Below, one piece after another: positions 1-11,704 of a stretch of DNA of 64,000 nucleotides (within the stretch, counting starts at the first letter, position 1; every line of letters begins with the position of its first letter). The notes under the pieces are model-generated. The model did not search any database, was not told where the DNA came from, and saw nothing but the letters and a program-made list of their open reading frames with translations. The DNA comes from Symsagittifera roscoffensis. Its lineage: Eukaryota > Xenacoelomorpha > Acoela > Convolutidae. Made by a program: the position numbers and the translations under genes. The stretch is from assembly GCF_963678635.1 (NCBI RefSeq), contig NC_087063.1:75663617-75727616 (forward strand), written 5' to 3'.

Positions 1-3000
1 AGGGTACCTACCTTAACTCGATGTTAAATTTGGATATCCGCTTCTTATAACCAACGCGTGTAAGTATGTAATGTAACTAAATCGACGATGCCGAACAATT
101 AGTTACTCTAATGTGTCCCCCCTTTTTGCAATTTACAACCATCAACCTCTAACCTAACCAGCCCCCCTTCTAACCTCCCCCCTCTTTAGCCCCCCTCTTA
201 AGCCGAAAAATCCCTTAAGCGCCGGGTGCTAAACCTCTCGAGAGAAAACCGTAGACCTTTTTCCAAGCCTGCTTGTGTAAAAACTTCCTCAAAACAATGG
301 GGCTCCGTTTATCCAATTTTACACTTACTTCCTATAATGTAATGTGGATTTTAACGATACCCGTTTGCCCAACTTGAGAACACCCCTGTGCGTCCTCTTC
401 TTGCTGTAGTGATCCCATGCTGGTTGTCCCCTTGACGTGCACTGCACTTGACACCAGCACCACTTCCCCACTTGGCTGGTCACCTCTTCCAGTCAAGTTT
501 CCTAGCGGTTCAGCTCAGTCTTTCTGAACCACTTTCCCACTCGGCTGATCACCTCTTCCAGTCAAGTCTCCTAGTGGTCCGGTTCTGTCATTGTGAACCA
601 CTTTCCCACTCGGCTGGTCACCTTTTCCAGTCAAGTCTCCTAGTGGTCCGGCTAGGTTGCAAGCTATCTGAAAACCCTTAACAACGCCCCCCACTCGGGC
701 ACCTTTTTGAAGTCAACGGTTTAGATTGCTGGATTGATCGAAACGATCGGTCTTATAAAACAGTATGGGTATACTATTTAATTAATATAAAGGTTTGATC
801 CAACTCATCTGGTATCAAAGTCACTGTATTTTTTGTTTTATGGTTTTTGTTCCTTTTTCTATACTTTTTTCTTGTTTTTGTTTCGCTTTTTGTCTTTTTG
901 CTCTTGTTTTTGTCCCCCTTGTTACTCCCCTCTACTCGGTTAGCTAGGCCTCGTTCGGAGAGCGTACCAGGAAGTTTTCTCAAGTTTTCTTAAAAAGCTA
1001 TCACGGTACAACCGGAAGGCTTACACGTTCCCGCTGAACCGTACCACCGGTACTCTAGAATGGGCATGCAGCCCGGAGCTGTGTCAAGTGGGTTCGACTC
1101 CGTAGTCATGATGTCGTAAAACCACCCAGGAGCGCCATAAAAACACTATGTAACAGTCGCCTACTTTGGTCACAATTGAAGCTTAAGAAAAATAGGCCCT
1201 ATAACCATTGGCTCAAGAGTCAGGGACACTATCTCTTGTGTTTTTCTACCTCAAAAACGGTCGGAGCCAATTCCGTTCGCTTGCGACATGAGACTAGAAC
1301 CCGTTACAGCTTAAAGGCCACTAATAAAAAAAAAACCTCCCACTCTAGAAAATAAGAACGTTCCCATACTTAGGTCTCGAGATACCCAAAATACACGAAC
1401 GCCGTTAAAAACAGGATCGGAACAATCCGTTCAGCTATTTTTTATTAGACAGTGGAACTTTGTTCCATGAACTTTAAAAGCGGTCTAATTGTCCTAAAAC
1501 AAGGTTAGTTGAACTGGTCAACCTACCTTGGAGGAAAAAAATGGAGTTTTGTAAAACATTCTTTCGCGAGGAGGGTTCCCTAAAATTTGGACCCTCGAAA
1601 CTGAGAAAATCTAAAATATTTTTTTTTGCCAATACTATCTAACTAAAATTGGTTGCGGGTCAGAAAAGTGATTAAAAACGTCGACTTATGGAACCAAAAC
1701 TGAATCTGACCAATAAAAAGGTTTAATTAATGAAGGTTTTGTTTTTCAATCAAAAGCTTTTAAAGTTCAAGGTGCCGCCGGCCCCAGCACAGATTTTTCT
1801 AAATAAGCTCTGTAAGAACTTGTACACGTGTACTGACGAACCCAGGGCAGGTAGTTTTGTTAAGCTTCCTCGCAATACAGGTTGCGAATGCTGCTGGTGT
1901 ACCCGGCACTGTTAATTATAAAACTACTTAACAAGAAGTTTTTTATAGAGCCAAGGGAACAAAAGCGCAGCTTTATATAAGTATATGATAGACCCGTAGC
2001 CTTATATCAGGTCAGTCTTTTTGAGTCACTTTCAACTCCAGTTTACTCTGTGCAAGATTTGGTTTTCCCAATCTGGTTGGCTTGATTCCCAGCCATCTGA
2101 ACTGCTATCCACGTTATACTTTATTCTTCCATATCTAGAAAATTCCGAGGGTTTTGTCTGGATAATGAGGAAGTAACTCCTGACTGTACACTTCGTTTAC
2201 TATGATACTTTCGAACTTCTGATTACAGAAGGATGTATCAGAACGAAGCTTATCGGAGCAGCAGTGGGATATTTTTTTGTTCCGACTTTTGAAGAGAACG
2301 GAATATTATGCTCGATGTGGTTTTTTTTCAGTCATTTTTCGTCGATCATTTTTCGTCGAACTGGAAACAGCCAAATAATGGGCAGTAGGAACATTCAGGG
2401 CTTTGCCGTGATATACGAGCAGTCTTGTTTCTTTTCAGATAGTTTAATGTCAAACCTTGGGAATTAAATTCTAGTATAATTTTTTTTTAAATTAGTACTC
2501 TATTACTGTGTAGAAGCGACTTCAAACTACCAGCTCATCTTTTTTGAGATTTTTACAAAATTTTTTAATAACACGTTGAATACCGATTCATTCATTCAGA
2601 CGATGAGTTAATGTTTAATATAACATTACATCGTGTAATATATTATTATTTTTCGAGACCTTGAAGCAAGTTACGCCAACTTTTCTTATTCATCCTCCTA
2701 ATCACCCCAAGTGATCCGAAAACCTAGAAATGCATTTGTTGATGAAAATGATCACTGCTCTGACTTTATTAGCTGATGTTTATAGTTATGGAAACTATAG
2801 ATCCATTATCTGAAAAATGCCCTCTTATCCGATTGGATGTCAACTCTACAGTTTATCTCAGTTATTATGTTCTTGAAGGCGGCTACCTCAAGATCGACAC
2901 CCGGGTCAGCTAAATTTATAGCCCTAGTCTTAAAAATTTTCTATTGGTTGAGCTGTAGGTTTTTTGTTTCTAGTCGCGGCGGGTATAATTGGGCTGGAAC

Positions 3001-4079
3001 CTTGTTTAGATATCAGAATTTTCAATATCTAAGCGTTTGTTTTTAGATAACATCACCGGATGGGACAATATTATATTCCGCTGGTTATCAGCGGAGCGAT
3101 AAATACATATTTACGACTGACCTTGCCGGAGCTTATAGTTTTTGCTTCAAAAACTCAAATAATATGTGGCCTAAACTTCTGATGATTTGCTTGTAAGTGT
3201 TCAATGGTAGCATCGATCGGACTGGAAACAGCCAAATAAAAGGTAAGATTCAAACTTTGGGCAGTGGTTTTTCAATTTTTGAGCTTTTGGCCGTGGTACA
3301 ATAACTGCAATAACTTTGATTTAAAACTTGTTATTTTGAATTATAGTACATCACTATTTCCATTTAACGGTATATGATAATGAACAATAAATTCACGTCC
3401 TCGCATAATTTTTGTTTCGAAGATTGCGATGAAGACTACCGGGACCTTCAAACTGATGTAGACGAAAGATTGTAAGCTCAGTGAGTATTTTATAATGGCC
3501 AGAAAAATCCCGAAAAGATTGAGGGTAAGTGAAAACCTTTTGCAGCAAATAGTTTTTATGACTAGATATTGTCACCTTTTTTTCATGTTTTTAGCCATCG
3601 CCATGTGAATTTAGGTGTTTTTCCCAATCGGACGGATAGTTTTCTGAGGAGCCGCAAAGGCTATTTTTTGCCTTCAACGTTGCGGAAAGGATACACAGAG
3701 ACGCTTTTTCATCTTCCATTTTTCACCGAGAGACGAGTCAGTTTTCTGCAAGTTTCTGTTGTTTATCGAGATTTTTGAGTATTGATTTCGAAAGAGTATT
3801 TTTTGTAAATTGTTTTGGTCAAATTAATTGCTTCGACCACTCTACTTAGCTGTTTTGTTTTTGAGCAACTACAATGAGCAGTCAATCAATTAATAACTGT
3901 GGTCGAAGCATTTTTGCGATATCTTTTGTTTTGTCTATTTGTGTTTCAGTTTTTATGATATAAAAAATTTAATTTTCTTGTTTTGCTCCTTTTCGAAGAA
4001 TATTTTCGTTTGATTTTGGGAGTTAGTGAAAATAAGTTGTTTATGTAATGTTTTTAGTTACTGCGTAGTTCCATTAATT
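1..4079. other. Gene-free 5' flank with degenerate repeats
   Basis: I see no convincing gene here. The stretch holds C-rich patches (about 115-200), the 69-bp tandem repeat, a T-rich low-complexity tract (about 825-920) and a tRNA-like T-arm (gggttcgactcc, about 1088). It also holds two pieces of a dispersed repeat (2340-2460 and 3205-3300) that recur near 38480 and 40590, all with 'gggcagt(a/t/c)gga' and 'gctttgcc(g/t)tgatat' phrases. A 12-bp inverted repeat, tgcttcgaccac at about 3829 and gtggtcgaagca at about 3899, resembles ends of the MITE family described below. Confidence 0.6.
461..660. repeat. 69-bp tandem repeat, about 2.9 copies
   Basis: Three successive copies begin at 461, 530 and 599, each opening with cactt(t/c)cccac followed by a cggctgrtcacctcttccag-like core and a ctcctagtggtcc-like end. 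The period is exactly 69 bp, a multiple of three, so a 77-codon frame stays open through it (448-681) and reads as a 23-residue peptide repeat. No splice sites, start context or homology support coding. It is probably a minisatellite inside a degenerate repeat region. Confidence 0.8.
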
Positions 4080-4460
4080 GTTCCGACCATCCTAACACTT
4101 CCCCCGCCCTCCCCGAATAGGGGATGGGAAGTAACTATGGCGTATGGTGGTTTTTTTCGGACCGATTTAATTAACTCAAAGGCGGTCTATTATGTTAAGC
4201 CCTATTGGTGGTAGATCTGATTCCGAAAAAAATAAAAATTTTTTTCTCAATGTCAAGAAAAATTGATCTGAATTTTTCCGTTTTTCAGACTAATTGAGCG
4301 GAGAAAAAAGGAACGGCATATTTAATTCTACTGCACATTTTAAACAATACTTAACCACTTCATTCTTGCATAATTCTCAATATAATCCATGTCTATTGCC
4401 CTAAAACAAAAATCTGAAAAGCCTTTTTAATTGCTTTGCTTGTAGTACAGAGGTCGGAAC
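4080..4460. mobile_element. MITE-like element with GTTCCGACC ends
   Basis: The element opens with gttccgacc (4080-4088) and closes with the exact inverted copy ggtcggaac (4452-4460). There is no coding capacity inside. The sequence after the right end (cttgcacagcaactggctatcctt) is shared with other copies near 31850, 33410 and 35100, so the mobile unit may extend past 4460. It lies directly upstream of the hnRNP start, in the expected promoter/leader region. Confidence 0.55.
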
Positions 4461-4547
4461 AGTATGCGAAACTTGCACAGCAACTGGCTATCCTTGCTTT
4501 TTTTCTATATTTCGAGTTTTTTGTAGACACTTCTTAAAAACATTTTT

Positions 4548-4549
4548 AG
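4548..4549 (+). promoter_or_regulatory. Candidate trans-splice acceptor for hnRNP gene
   Basis: A pyrimidine-rich catttttag ends 9 nt before the ATG at 4559. Such a short leader immediately after an AG is typical of spliced-leader addition. An ordinary 5' UTR intron would look the same. Confidence 0.4.
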
Positions 4550-4558
4550 TTCAAAAAT

Positions 4559-7500
4559 ATGGGTACATCAGGAACTGGTGCTTACGAAAAGCTTCTAAGT
4601 CTTGGACTGGAGCGATACGTTGCCCAGCAGTTAGACGATCTCATTGCTGAAGGCTACTACCCTCCAGAGGGTTTTGCCAACGATGTGGCCATGTACTTCA
4701 AAGGAGTGAACCCTAACATTCTCTCAGAAGTAATAATTCAATACAAGTCAAGTGACTTCACAGGGATACAAGACTACGGGGCGCTTCTGATTCAAGTAGC
4801 TAGGCCAATCATGGGAGTCAAACAGGACAACCGCCCTTTCCAGCAAATGCATCATGCTCGCCCTGCACCGGGACCACAACAATCTTTTAAACCAGAACCA
4901 AGATATCATGGCGGCGGTGAAACACGAATGGAAATCGGTGGTCACGGTGGTGGTGGTGGCGGCGGGGACGCCAAAGCGTCGAGCGCACCCACGAGCGATA
5001 GGATGCAAAAGATCTTAGATCGAACTATGTACAAGTACGAGGTAACAAGCGGTCAACGCTCTTATGGACCAGGTCCTGGTATGGAGGACTTCAAGCCGCC
5101 GAAAAACTCGCAGTGTTACTTCGGAAAGATTCCAATGGAGTATTTGGTCGAAGACCTGGTGGAGAAATTTGAGCAGAGCGGTCCCATCTGGCATTTGCGG
5201 CTAATGATGAACCCCGAAACTGGGAGAAATCAAACATATGGCTTTGTGACATTCTTCGACGCTGAAACTGCGCGTAAATGTGTCGAATTGTGGGATGGTT
5301 TTGAGTGCCAGATGTCTGGTAAGTTGGTTATTGCACATGAATAGTGAACGTAGTTTGAGTTTCTTTCGTGAAATATACTTCAAAATGCACGCATAGTTGA
5401 AATGATTTTTTTGCTCTTTTTTTTTACTGTTATGGTATGATTTTCAGGTCGCAACCGATCCATTCGCATGAATGTTAAAATCAACGAACCGAACCGGCGT
5501 CTCTTTGTGGGACCTATCAGAAAAGAAAAGAACAGCGAGGAGATCATGGCAGCCTTCTCAGCTATTGTGGACGGGATCACTAATGTCGAGATCCAGGAAC
5601 CGGCGGATCCAAACACCCACCTGAAGAATAAGGGCTTCTGCTTCCTCGATTTTGTAGATCACAAATCGGCTGGGCATGTAAGTCAAGTCGAATCAATTGA
5701 CTTCACCTGTCTCGATAATCAGCATGCATGACAGGAAATCGTAGAGTTTAACAATGAGCAGCATTGGAATGAATATTTTCCTAGCATATGATCAATTTTT
5801 TTCATGGTTTCGGTTAATTCTATTGGACATGTCCTTTTTAACCCGTAGTGCAATTTGCGAAGGACATCAAAAAGAAAAAAAAATGAAAGTGTTTTTCAAC
5901 AAAAAAGCCGCAAAAAACCCATCAAACAGATGCCAACATTTATTTAGAAAACAAAAATGGAGGTTACTTGCATCGTTTCGAGTTGCAGCTTTGAAACTGT
6001 TTGAAGTGTTGACCTTTTGTAGGCCAAAAAGAGACTGGACCCTGGAACTATACCAATCAAGGCCTGGAACAATTACACTGGATATGGTTGTGCCTGGTCT
6101 GACCCTCTTGACGACCCGGATGATGAAGTGCTAGGAAAGATCAAGAACGTCTACATCACTAAGCTGACAGACAGTGTGTCCGAAAGTGACCTGGAAGAAA
6201 GATTCTCGAGATACGGAAATGTAGAACGTGTTAAGAAAGTGAGTGGTTGTTGAAATCAATCGTTACTCTTGAATTTAAACTTTCATTATGCAGAAGCTCA
6301 ATAGACTCTCGAACTTGTGAATGGATTTCAATAGATTTTCTCGCACTCCTAAAGATTTTCTGAAAAGTTCTCAAAAATGATATCGTACCTCGAAATTGAT
6401 GTGTTGTGCATATTTTTTTGCTTGGTTGACTGTTGATAGATGGAATTCAAAGTTGTTAATTAACTTTTGCTTTAGGCGAAGAACTTTGCCTTTGTGGACT
6501 TCACGGAGCGGGAAGATTGTCTTCGGGCGATTGAGAACGAAGACGGCATGCAGATCAAAGACGCAGTGATGAAATGTGCGCTAGCTAGACCAGTTCCTCC
6601 AGATAGCAAGAATAGACTGCAGCAGATCAGGGAGAAACAGCAGCTCATGGCGTCAGAGGGAGGAGGGATGAAACCCCCTGGCGGGGGAAGGGGAGGAGGC
6701 ATGGGGGGACGTCGTGGAGGTGGACGAGGCGGTAATTAATTCAGACACAGAAAAAAAATTTATATATTTTGGTCTTTCCCATCATAGCTCTCCATCCTAG
6801 AAGCAAAAATAATCGTTGTGTTTTCAATCATTAGTGCGATCATACAATGTGCATGCATATTTTGTTAGTATTAATTTAAGCGCTGCATCGAGTTATGAGC
6901 TATGTATAAATGATAAAGGCTTGTTGTCTTTCCACCCCACCTGCGAATTTTTAAAGTGATTTTTTGTTCACATGTCCGATTGACAAAAATTGACATGCAG
7001 ACTAATTGAGCCAAGACAAACATATTTGTTCTTCATACTTAACCGTCTTGTAAAACCCGTCGTTTCACCATAAATTTGTTGCGTATATGAGGTGGAAGTG
7101 AGGACAAAGAGCCATAAATAAACATGCACTTGAGTGTTACATCAATGTGTACATTTGAGTAGGCGGTACATTTGAAAAAATGAACAAAACGTTTGTGTAA
7201 TTTTTTGTTTCAAAAGTTTTTAGATCTGGAGTGTCTTTCACATTTAAATACTGATCTGGTTTTCTCAAATTGGGTTATCTTAACTCGACAATATCAATAT
7301 TAAAAGATTATTTGAATTGGAAGAGATTTTTGTTTCGGTGTCTCTCGTAAGTTGTGAAGTAACTATCGAGTAGGCTGGGTTTTCACCCTATTTTGACTGC
7401 CTCAAAAATTAATAGGGGTTAAAATGTTCTGTCTTGTACCGTTTTTTCGACTAGATGACACAAACTTTGACAATGACACTAATTTTGACTCAAACTGATC

Positions 7501-7999
7501 TCCAAGTTTATGTAATTTAAAATTACTGCAATTTTTTATATTTTTATGTTCTATCGTAAACATGAGAAGCAAATTGTCGGTAGTTCTCTGGTCATGACAA
7601 ATATGCTGCAATTTTGTGCGTGCTTTAGGATATTCAGGTGGTGATTTTGGTGATCACAAGCCACCAGGCTACGGCAGCTACCCAGGAGGTGGCGATCCCT
7701 ATGGATACGATAGGTATCCATCATACGACTATCCTCCTTCTTACGGACGAGACCCATACGCTCGAGGAGGACCTCCGAGCTACGGTCGGGATCCTTATGA
7801 CCCTTACGGTGCCCATCCTGACCCCTATGCTGCTAGAATGCCCCCACCAGCAGGTGGTTATTCTTCGCGAGGGGGACTGTCAGGTTACTCTTCATACGAT
7901 AGATTTGGAGGACCACCAGCTGCAGGGGGTTTCGGGGAGTACGGAAGACCCCCTTTTGGTGGACCCCCTCCCCCGAAGAGAAATCGCGGAGGGTTTTAG
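4559..7999 (+). CDS. hnRNP R/Q (SYNCRIP)-like RNA-binding protein, 5 exons
   Basis: This is an RNA-binding regulator of mRNA splicing, stability and translation, found in the nucleus and cytoplasm. Exons are 4559-5318, 5448-5677, 6023-6238, 6476-6731 and 7629-7999. Phases match at every join and give 610 residues (hnRNP R is about 630). The N-terminal 80 residues match the acidic NURR domain of the SYNCRIP family. Three RRMs follow: RRM1 in exon 1 (RNP2-like CYFGKI, RNP1-like YGFVTF), RRM2 in exon 2 (RLFVGPI, KGFCFLDF) and RRM3 in exons 3-4 (NVYITKL, KNFAFVDF). The tail has GGGRGG/RGG repeats, then a Gly/Tyr/Pro/Arg-rich segment in exon 5, as in SYNCRIP and hnRNP R. The TGQRSYGPG linker before RRM1 is a family hallmark. 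Reading through the exon 4 donor gives a stop three codons later (6737), so a short isoform without the Tyr-rich tail is possible. It is the first of three closely spaced + strand genes. Confidence 0.93.
6933..7035 (+). repeat. Dispersed repeat in hnRNP intron 4
   Basis: The block around ccaccccacctgcgaattt and tgacatgcagactaattgag recurs as its reverse complement at about 36873-36990, inside SCaMC intron 4, where it ends in a run of G. It is a non-coding interspersed repeat. Confidence 0.6.
7117..7122 (+). terminator. Intronic AATAAA in hnRNP intron 4
   Basis: The AATAAA lies about 380 nt downstream of the in-frame stop reached if exon 4 is not spliced. It could define an alternative 3' end. 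Confidence 0.3.
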
Positions 8000-8318
8000 A
8001 AAGACCAAAAGATGTTGGAATCCCTTTCCCCAGCCTGATGCAATAATCAAACACAAGCAAAATTCGAAGTCCTGGATATTTATCAGCAATCAAAGAAATT
8101 TCAGCATGAGTACAACTGATTTAAAACAGGCGTGGAAGATCTGTTAATTTATCTTTTATATCTTTGTCCTCGTGAAGGTTTGTAGTTGAATGCTCAAGAG
8201 CTATGGTTGCGTTGTCGATTGTGTTATGATAAACTCATTCTTCGTCCTCTTTGGTAAAATACACGTTTTGTTTATTTCAACGTCTTTTCACTTTTTGAGA
8301 AAAAATAGCTGTCAACTT

Positions 8319-8324
8319 AATAAA
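8319..8324 (+). terminator. Poly(A) signal of hnRNP gene
   Basis: AATAAA lies 320 nt after the hnRNP stop and only 38 nt before the ttttttttcag that precedes PSMB5. This tight pairing of a 3'-end signal with the next acceptor is operon-like. Confidence 0.6.
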
Positions 8325-8361
8325 TTTGAGGCAAACGCCAAATTCGTCATGTTTTTTTTTC

Positions 8362-8363
8362 AG
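8362..8363 (+). promoter_or_regulatory. Candidate trans-splice acceptor for PSMB5
   Basis: gttttttttt-cag ends 10 nt before the ATG at 8374. No upstream exon is needed for the protein, so a spliced leader is the likeliest 5' partner. Confidence 0.5.
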
Positions 8364-8373
8364 AACTGAAGTT

Positions 8374-11300
8374 ATGGCCTTAGAGTACTTAGTTTCAAAT
8401 GGCGACCCCATGTCCCTGGGTTTTCTGTCAACTAAGCCGAAAATGTTCTTGGCCGAACTTGAAAACGAGGAGCTGATTAAAGACGCGCCTGGAGAAATGG
8501 TTCTTCCTTCAGTTGAAAGACCACTCGAGTTTTCGAAGTCAGTATGCAAAGATAACCCGGCTATCAAATTCAACAAAGGTGAGTGATTAAATCGATGGGC
8601 CGAGTTTAAACTAAAGCCCGAAAATGTTACAGTTCATTATCAACGCTTCAATTATCAGTTTGAAATCATACCTCTGATTTCTAAGGCAATGTTAAACAAG
8701 CAGTTCATCCATTTTTATTTCTGATTTTAGACTCTGATTTCGATTACACCGATTTTTTCCTATAATAATTAACCGGTAAAAGTACGGTTATTATTCATTT
8801 GAACATCTTTCGGACTTCATTACAAAATTTTGTTTCAGGAACGACAACGCTGGCCTTCAAATTCAAGCATGGTGTTGTTGTTGCAACTGATTCTAGGGCC
8901 ACTGCTGGTGCTTATATTGCATCCCCTACGGTGAAGAAAGTTATCTACATCAACAAGTCAGTTTAATTATTCTGTGATTCAGAAAGTTTTCTTTTGAAAA
9001 GTCAAAAAAAGTTAAACAGATCATTTAATTGGACGGAAGTATAGTCTATTTGTATTAAAGATACAAGAATATATTTTGAAGTAGGATCCTTTGAACTTTC
9101 GGCTTCGATTGGATATGGAAATTCTACATAACTTGAAACTTTTGAGCACTCTAACAAAAGTTATTTCGTTTGTGCACAAAATTAACGATGCCGATTACGA
9201 TACCCAGTTTTAAGGTTGCGATACCGAGTTTTAAAGTTATGAAGTCATAATCCATGCATCAGTTTCAAGCTCTTACCATCCATAATGAACTGAAATAAAC
9301 TACGTCCATGTCTACCTCAGGTATTTGCTGGGAACAATGGCTGGAGGTGCCGCTGATTGCCAGTACTGGGAGCGAGTTCTTTCCCAGCAGTGCAGACTGT
9401 ATGAGCTCAGAAATGGACACAGAATATCGACTGCTGCCGCCTCTAAGATACTTTGCAATATCGTCTACCAGTACAAAGGTTCATACAAGCTTTCAAAATT
9501 TCAACAGCAATATGCGCCGTTGTTCTTAAGTGTCAATGAACGAAATAGTTCTACCCACTCAGGAATTCGACCCCCTGACCACCCAAAGGGTATTCCCTTT
9601 GGTAAAATTTTAGAACATCCAGTTTTTGCAGAAAAAACCTTTTCTTAATATATACTAATTTTGAGGGGTGGAGGGGATTAGCCTGTTTTTTCCAGAAATT
9701 TGCCTGGGTGAAATTTTATTTTGTCAAATTATGGTCTTAATTGTGAATTGGGAGAGCTGCGAATATCTTTCTGGTCGACCCAAAAAAGGTCGATAAAATT
9801 TTTTGAGAATACCACCCTCCGCTCGTGAAAATCCTAGATCCGTCCATGGAACAAAGTGAAGACTCAAATTTGTTAATGCACAAATTATTCACGCTCACAG
9901 CATAATATGTCCATGCTCACATTGGATTTTTAAAGCTTGGTTATGATGTATTTACACAGCATAGTATATTACAAGGACCTTCTTCATTTCTAACCTAACT
10001 CGCAAACAAAATTGCTCATTAAAAGTTATCACTTATTTGGTAGCACTTTGCTATAATCACGATCTGTAGCATTGGAAATATCATAGCATCTGTTTTGTTC
10101 TACTTGTGGCTAATTTTTGTGATTCATTAAGCGTCCGTGGCTCAGTGGTTAGTGTATGAGACTCATAATCTCTCGGTCGGAGATCGAATTCGAGACGTAG
10201 TCGAGTTTTAACTAACTTGAGGCTTATTTTTTGTCTTATTGCACTTTACAGAGCGGCTTTTTGTCGTGTTATCGCTAGTGCTTGCAAAACTTTGGGATTT
10301 TAAATTGAAAAAACCTCATTTTTTTGTTGTCAAACAAAAATATATTAACTTTAATAATAATAAGGAGATTATACTTCTCTTAAAAGTTTTGGTCTGTAGG
10401 AGGCTCCCTATAATGATAATACACTTGCTCTATAATGGGCCAGGCAGTTTTGGCATAACTAATGTTAGAATAAAAGTTCTATTTTAGGCGTTAATTTTTG
10501 GTTCGAATAGTTTTATATTTTTTTGTTTTGATCGGATAATTTGAATCAGCACTGTATGATCTACAAATGGCGCAAAAGATGTGAATTACTTTCAGTTTGG
10601 AAAGTGGATTCGAATGTTTAGATTTTCCCTGCGGAAAAAAAAATCTATTGACCCAGCTTTCTCAAATTGAATTAATTGTCCAACGAAAAAGCGTCAAATA
10701 TAAAATAATCTTAAAAGCTCAATCATGAAATATCGTTAAGATCATAAGTTTTTGTTTTATCGTTGGAAATTCTTCATAAATATTCAGTCCATTTTTCGGT
10801 CACATTTCTCTGTCGACTATGTTTGATGTTTCTTAGGTTTTGAATGGAATCATATGTGATCTTCATCTGAGAGCGAAGAAGTTTAAAATTAATCCTCTAA
10901 TTTAATGCTCTCGTCTTGTTGTAGAAGTTGTTCAAAAACCTTGATGAGCATTAACAGTGCAAAGATTGACTATTACATTAAAAAATTGATATTGATAAAT
11001 TGTGATCTTTGAATGAATTGAAGTGACATTTTCAGGCTATGGTCTTTCAATGGGAACTATGATCGCAGGATGGGACGCCAAGGGCCCAGGACTCTACTAC
11101 GTCGACGATGATGGAACCCGACTGACCCACAATCTTTTCAGCGTAGGATCCGGATCCACTTTCGCTTACGGTGTACTAGATTCCGGATACAGGTGGGATC
11201 TTTCGGTTAAAGAGGCTCTAGATTTAGCTACCAATGCGATTTATGTTGCTGGATACAAAGACTCAATGAGCGGTGGGTTCTTGAATTTGTGGCTGATGAA

Positions 11301-11382
11301 AGAAGACGGATGTGAACAGATTGCGTGGAAGGATTTGAAAGATATTTACGATGAGATTGAAGCTCGTGAGAGTAAAGCCTAA
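8374..11382 (+). CDS. PSMB5: Proteasome subunit beta type-5, 4 exons
   Basis: This is the chymotrypsin-like catalytic subunit of the 20S proteasome core, an N-terminal nucleophile hydrolase. Exons are 8374-8578, 8839-8956, 9321-9478 and 11036-11382. All phases agree and give 275 residues (human 263). A 69-residue propeptide ends in Gly, and autocatalytic cleavage would expose Thr70 as Thr1 of TTTLAFKF. Counting from it, Asp17 (ATDSRATAG) and Lys33 (TVKKV) are present, so the catalytic triad is intact. The blocks [34 protein letters not shown] and [18 protein letters not shown] are diagnostic of beta-5 as opposed to beta-1 or beta-2. The ATG is the first in frame after a polypyrimidine-AG, which favours this start. 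The gene sits 375 bp after the hnRNP stop and 323 bp before the CCDC13 ATG. Intron 3 (9479-11035) is enlarged by a tRNA-Met-like SINE. Confidence 0.96.
9950..10290 (+). mobile_element. SINE with tRNA-Met-like head (copy A)
   Basis: The tRNA-like segment at 10131-10202 has a box A (tggctcagtggttagt), an anticodon arm GAGA-CTCATAA-TCTC with anticodon CAT, and a box B-like gatcgaattc. It is flanked upstream by about 180 bp shared with copies B and C (aactcgcaa, cacgatctgtagcatt) and downstream by a shared aggcttatttt and a ttgtcgtgttatcgct tail. It lies in PSMB5 intron 3. Extra spacing and mismatches in the arms argue against a functional tRNA gene. Confidence 0.7.
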
Positions 11383-11650
11383 AGCAACTTTGATTGAATG
11401 TTAGACGATGTAATTATGATTTAGAGTGGCGACTCCTTTTGATTTTAGCTGATGTAATGAAAGTATTATAATTAAAGCTGCTCTGACCTGACTTTTCCTG
11501 GTTAAATTGTGCTGCAAACTTATTTCATTGTTGCTTGAATAGGGTAGATTGTCCTGCCACCCTTTTTTTTGTTGATTGAGCTCAAATTGTTTGCCATCCA
11601 TTCGCTTACATTGAAATAGTTAACTTGCTAGTTGAGTCTAGAAATTGACT

Positions 11651-11656
11651 AATAAA
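11651..11656 (+). terminator. Poly(A) signal of PSMB5
   Basis: AATAAA lies 269 nt after the PSMB5 stop and 24 nt upstream of the AG that precedes CCDC13. An earlier AATTAAAG at about 11470 could also serve. Confidence 0.6.
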
Positions 11657-11679
11657 GTTTTGAAAAAATTAAGCTTTTC

Positions 11680-11681
11680 AG
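11680..11681 (+). promoter_or_regulatory. Candidate trans-splice acceptor for CCDC13
   Basis: aagcttttcag ends 23 nt before the ATG at 11705 and 24 nt after the PSMB5 AATAAA. There is no room for a promoter of its own between the two genes. Confidence 0.5.
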
Positions 11682-11704
11682 ATTTGTAGAAATTAGTTGT
11701 AAAA

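Noticed and set aside
2738-2800. A box C/D snoRNA (tgatga ... ctga)
   Set aside because: The boxes match only loosely, there is no terminal stem, and the site is not inside a host-gene intron.
5754-6134. 126-codon + strand frame between hnRNP exons 2 and 3
   Set aside because: It runs from the intron into exon 3 in the wrong frame. The spliced hnRNP model explains the same bases with RRM-family residues.
6472-6702. Proline-rich minus strand frame
   Set aside because: It is the complement of the Gly-rich RGG region of the hnRNP and has no independent support.
7638-8147. 169-codon + strand frame over hnRNP exon 5
   Set aside because: It is an out-of-frame reading of the Gly/Tyr-rich tail. 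The correct phase ends at TAG 7997.
10131-10202. A functional tRNA-Met gene
   Set aside because: The anticodon arm is good, but the other arms pair poorly, and the segment is embedded in a dispersed repeat with sister copies.
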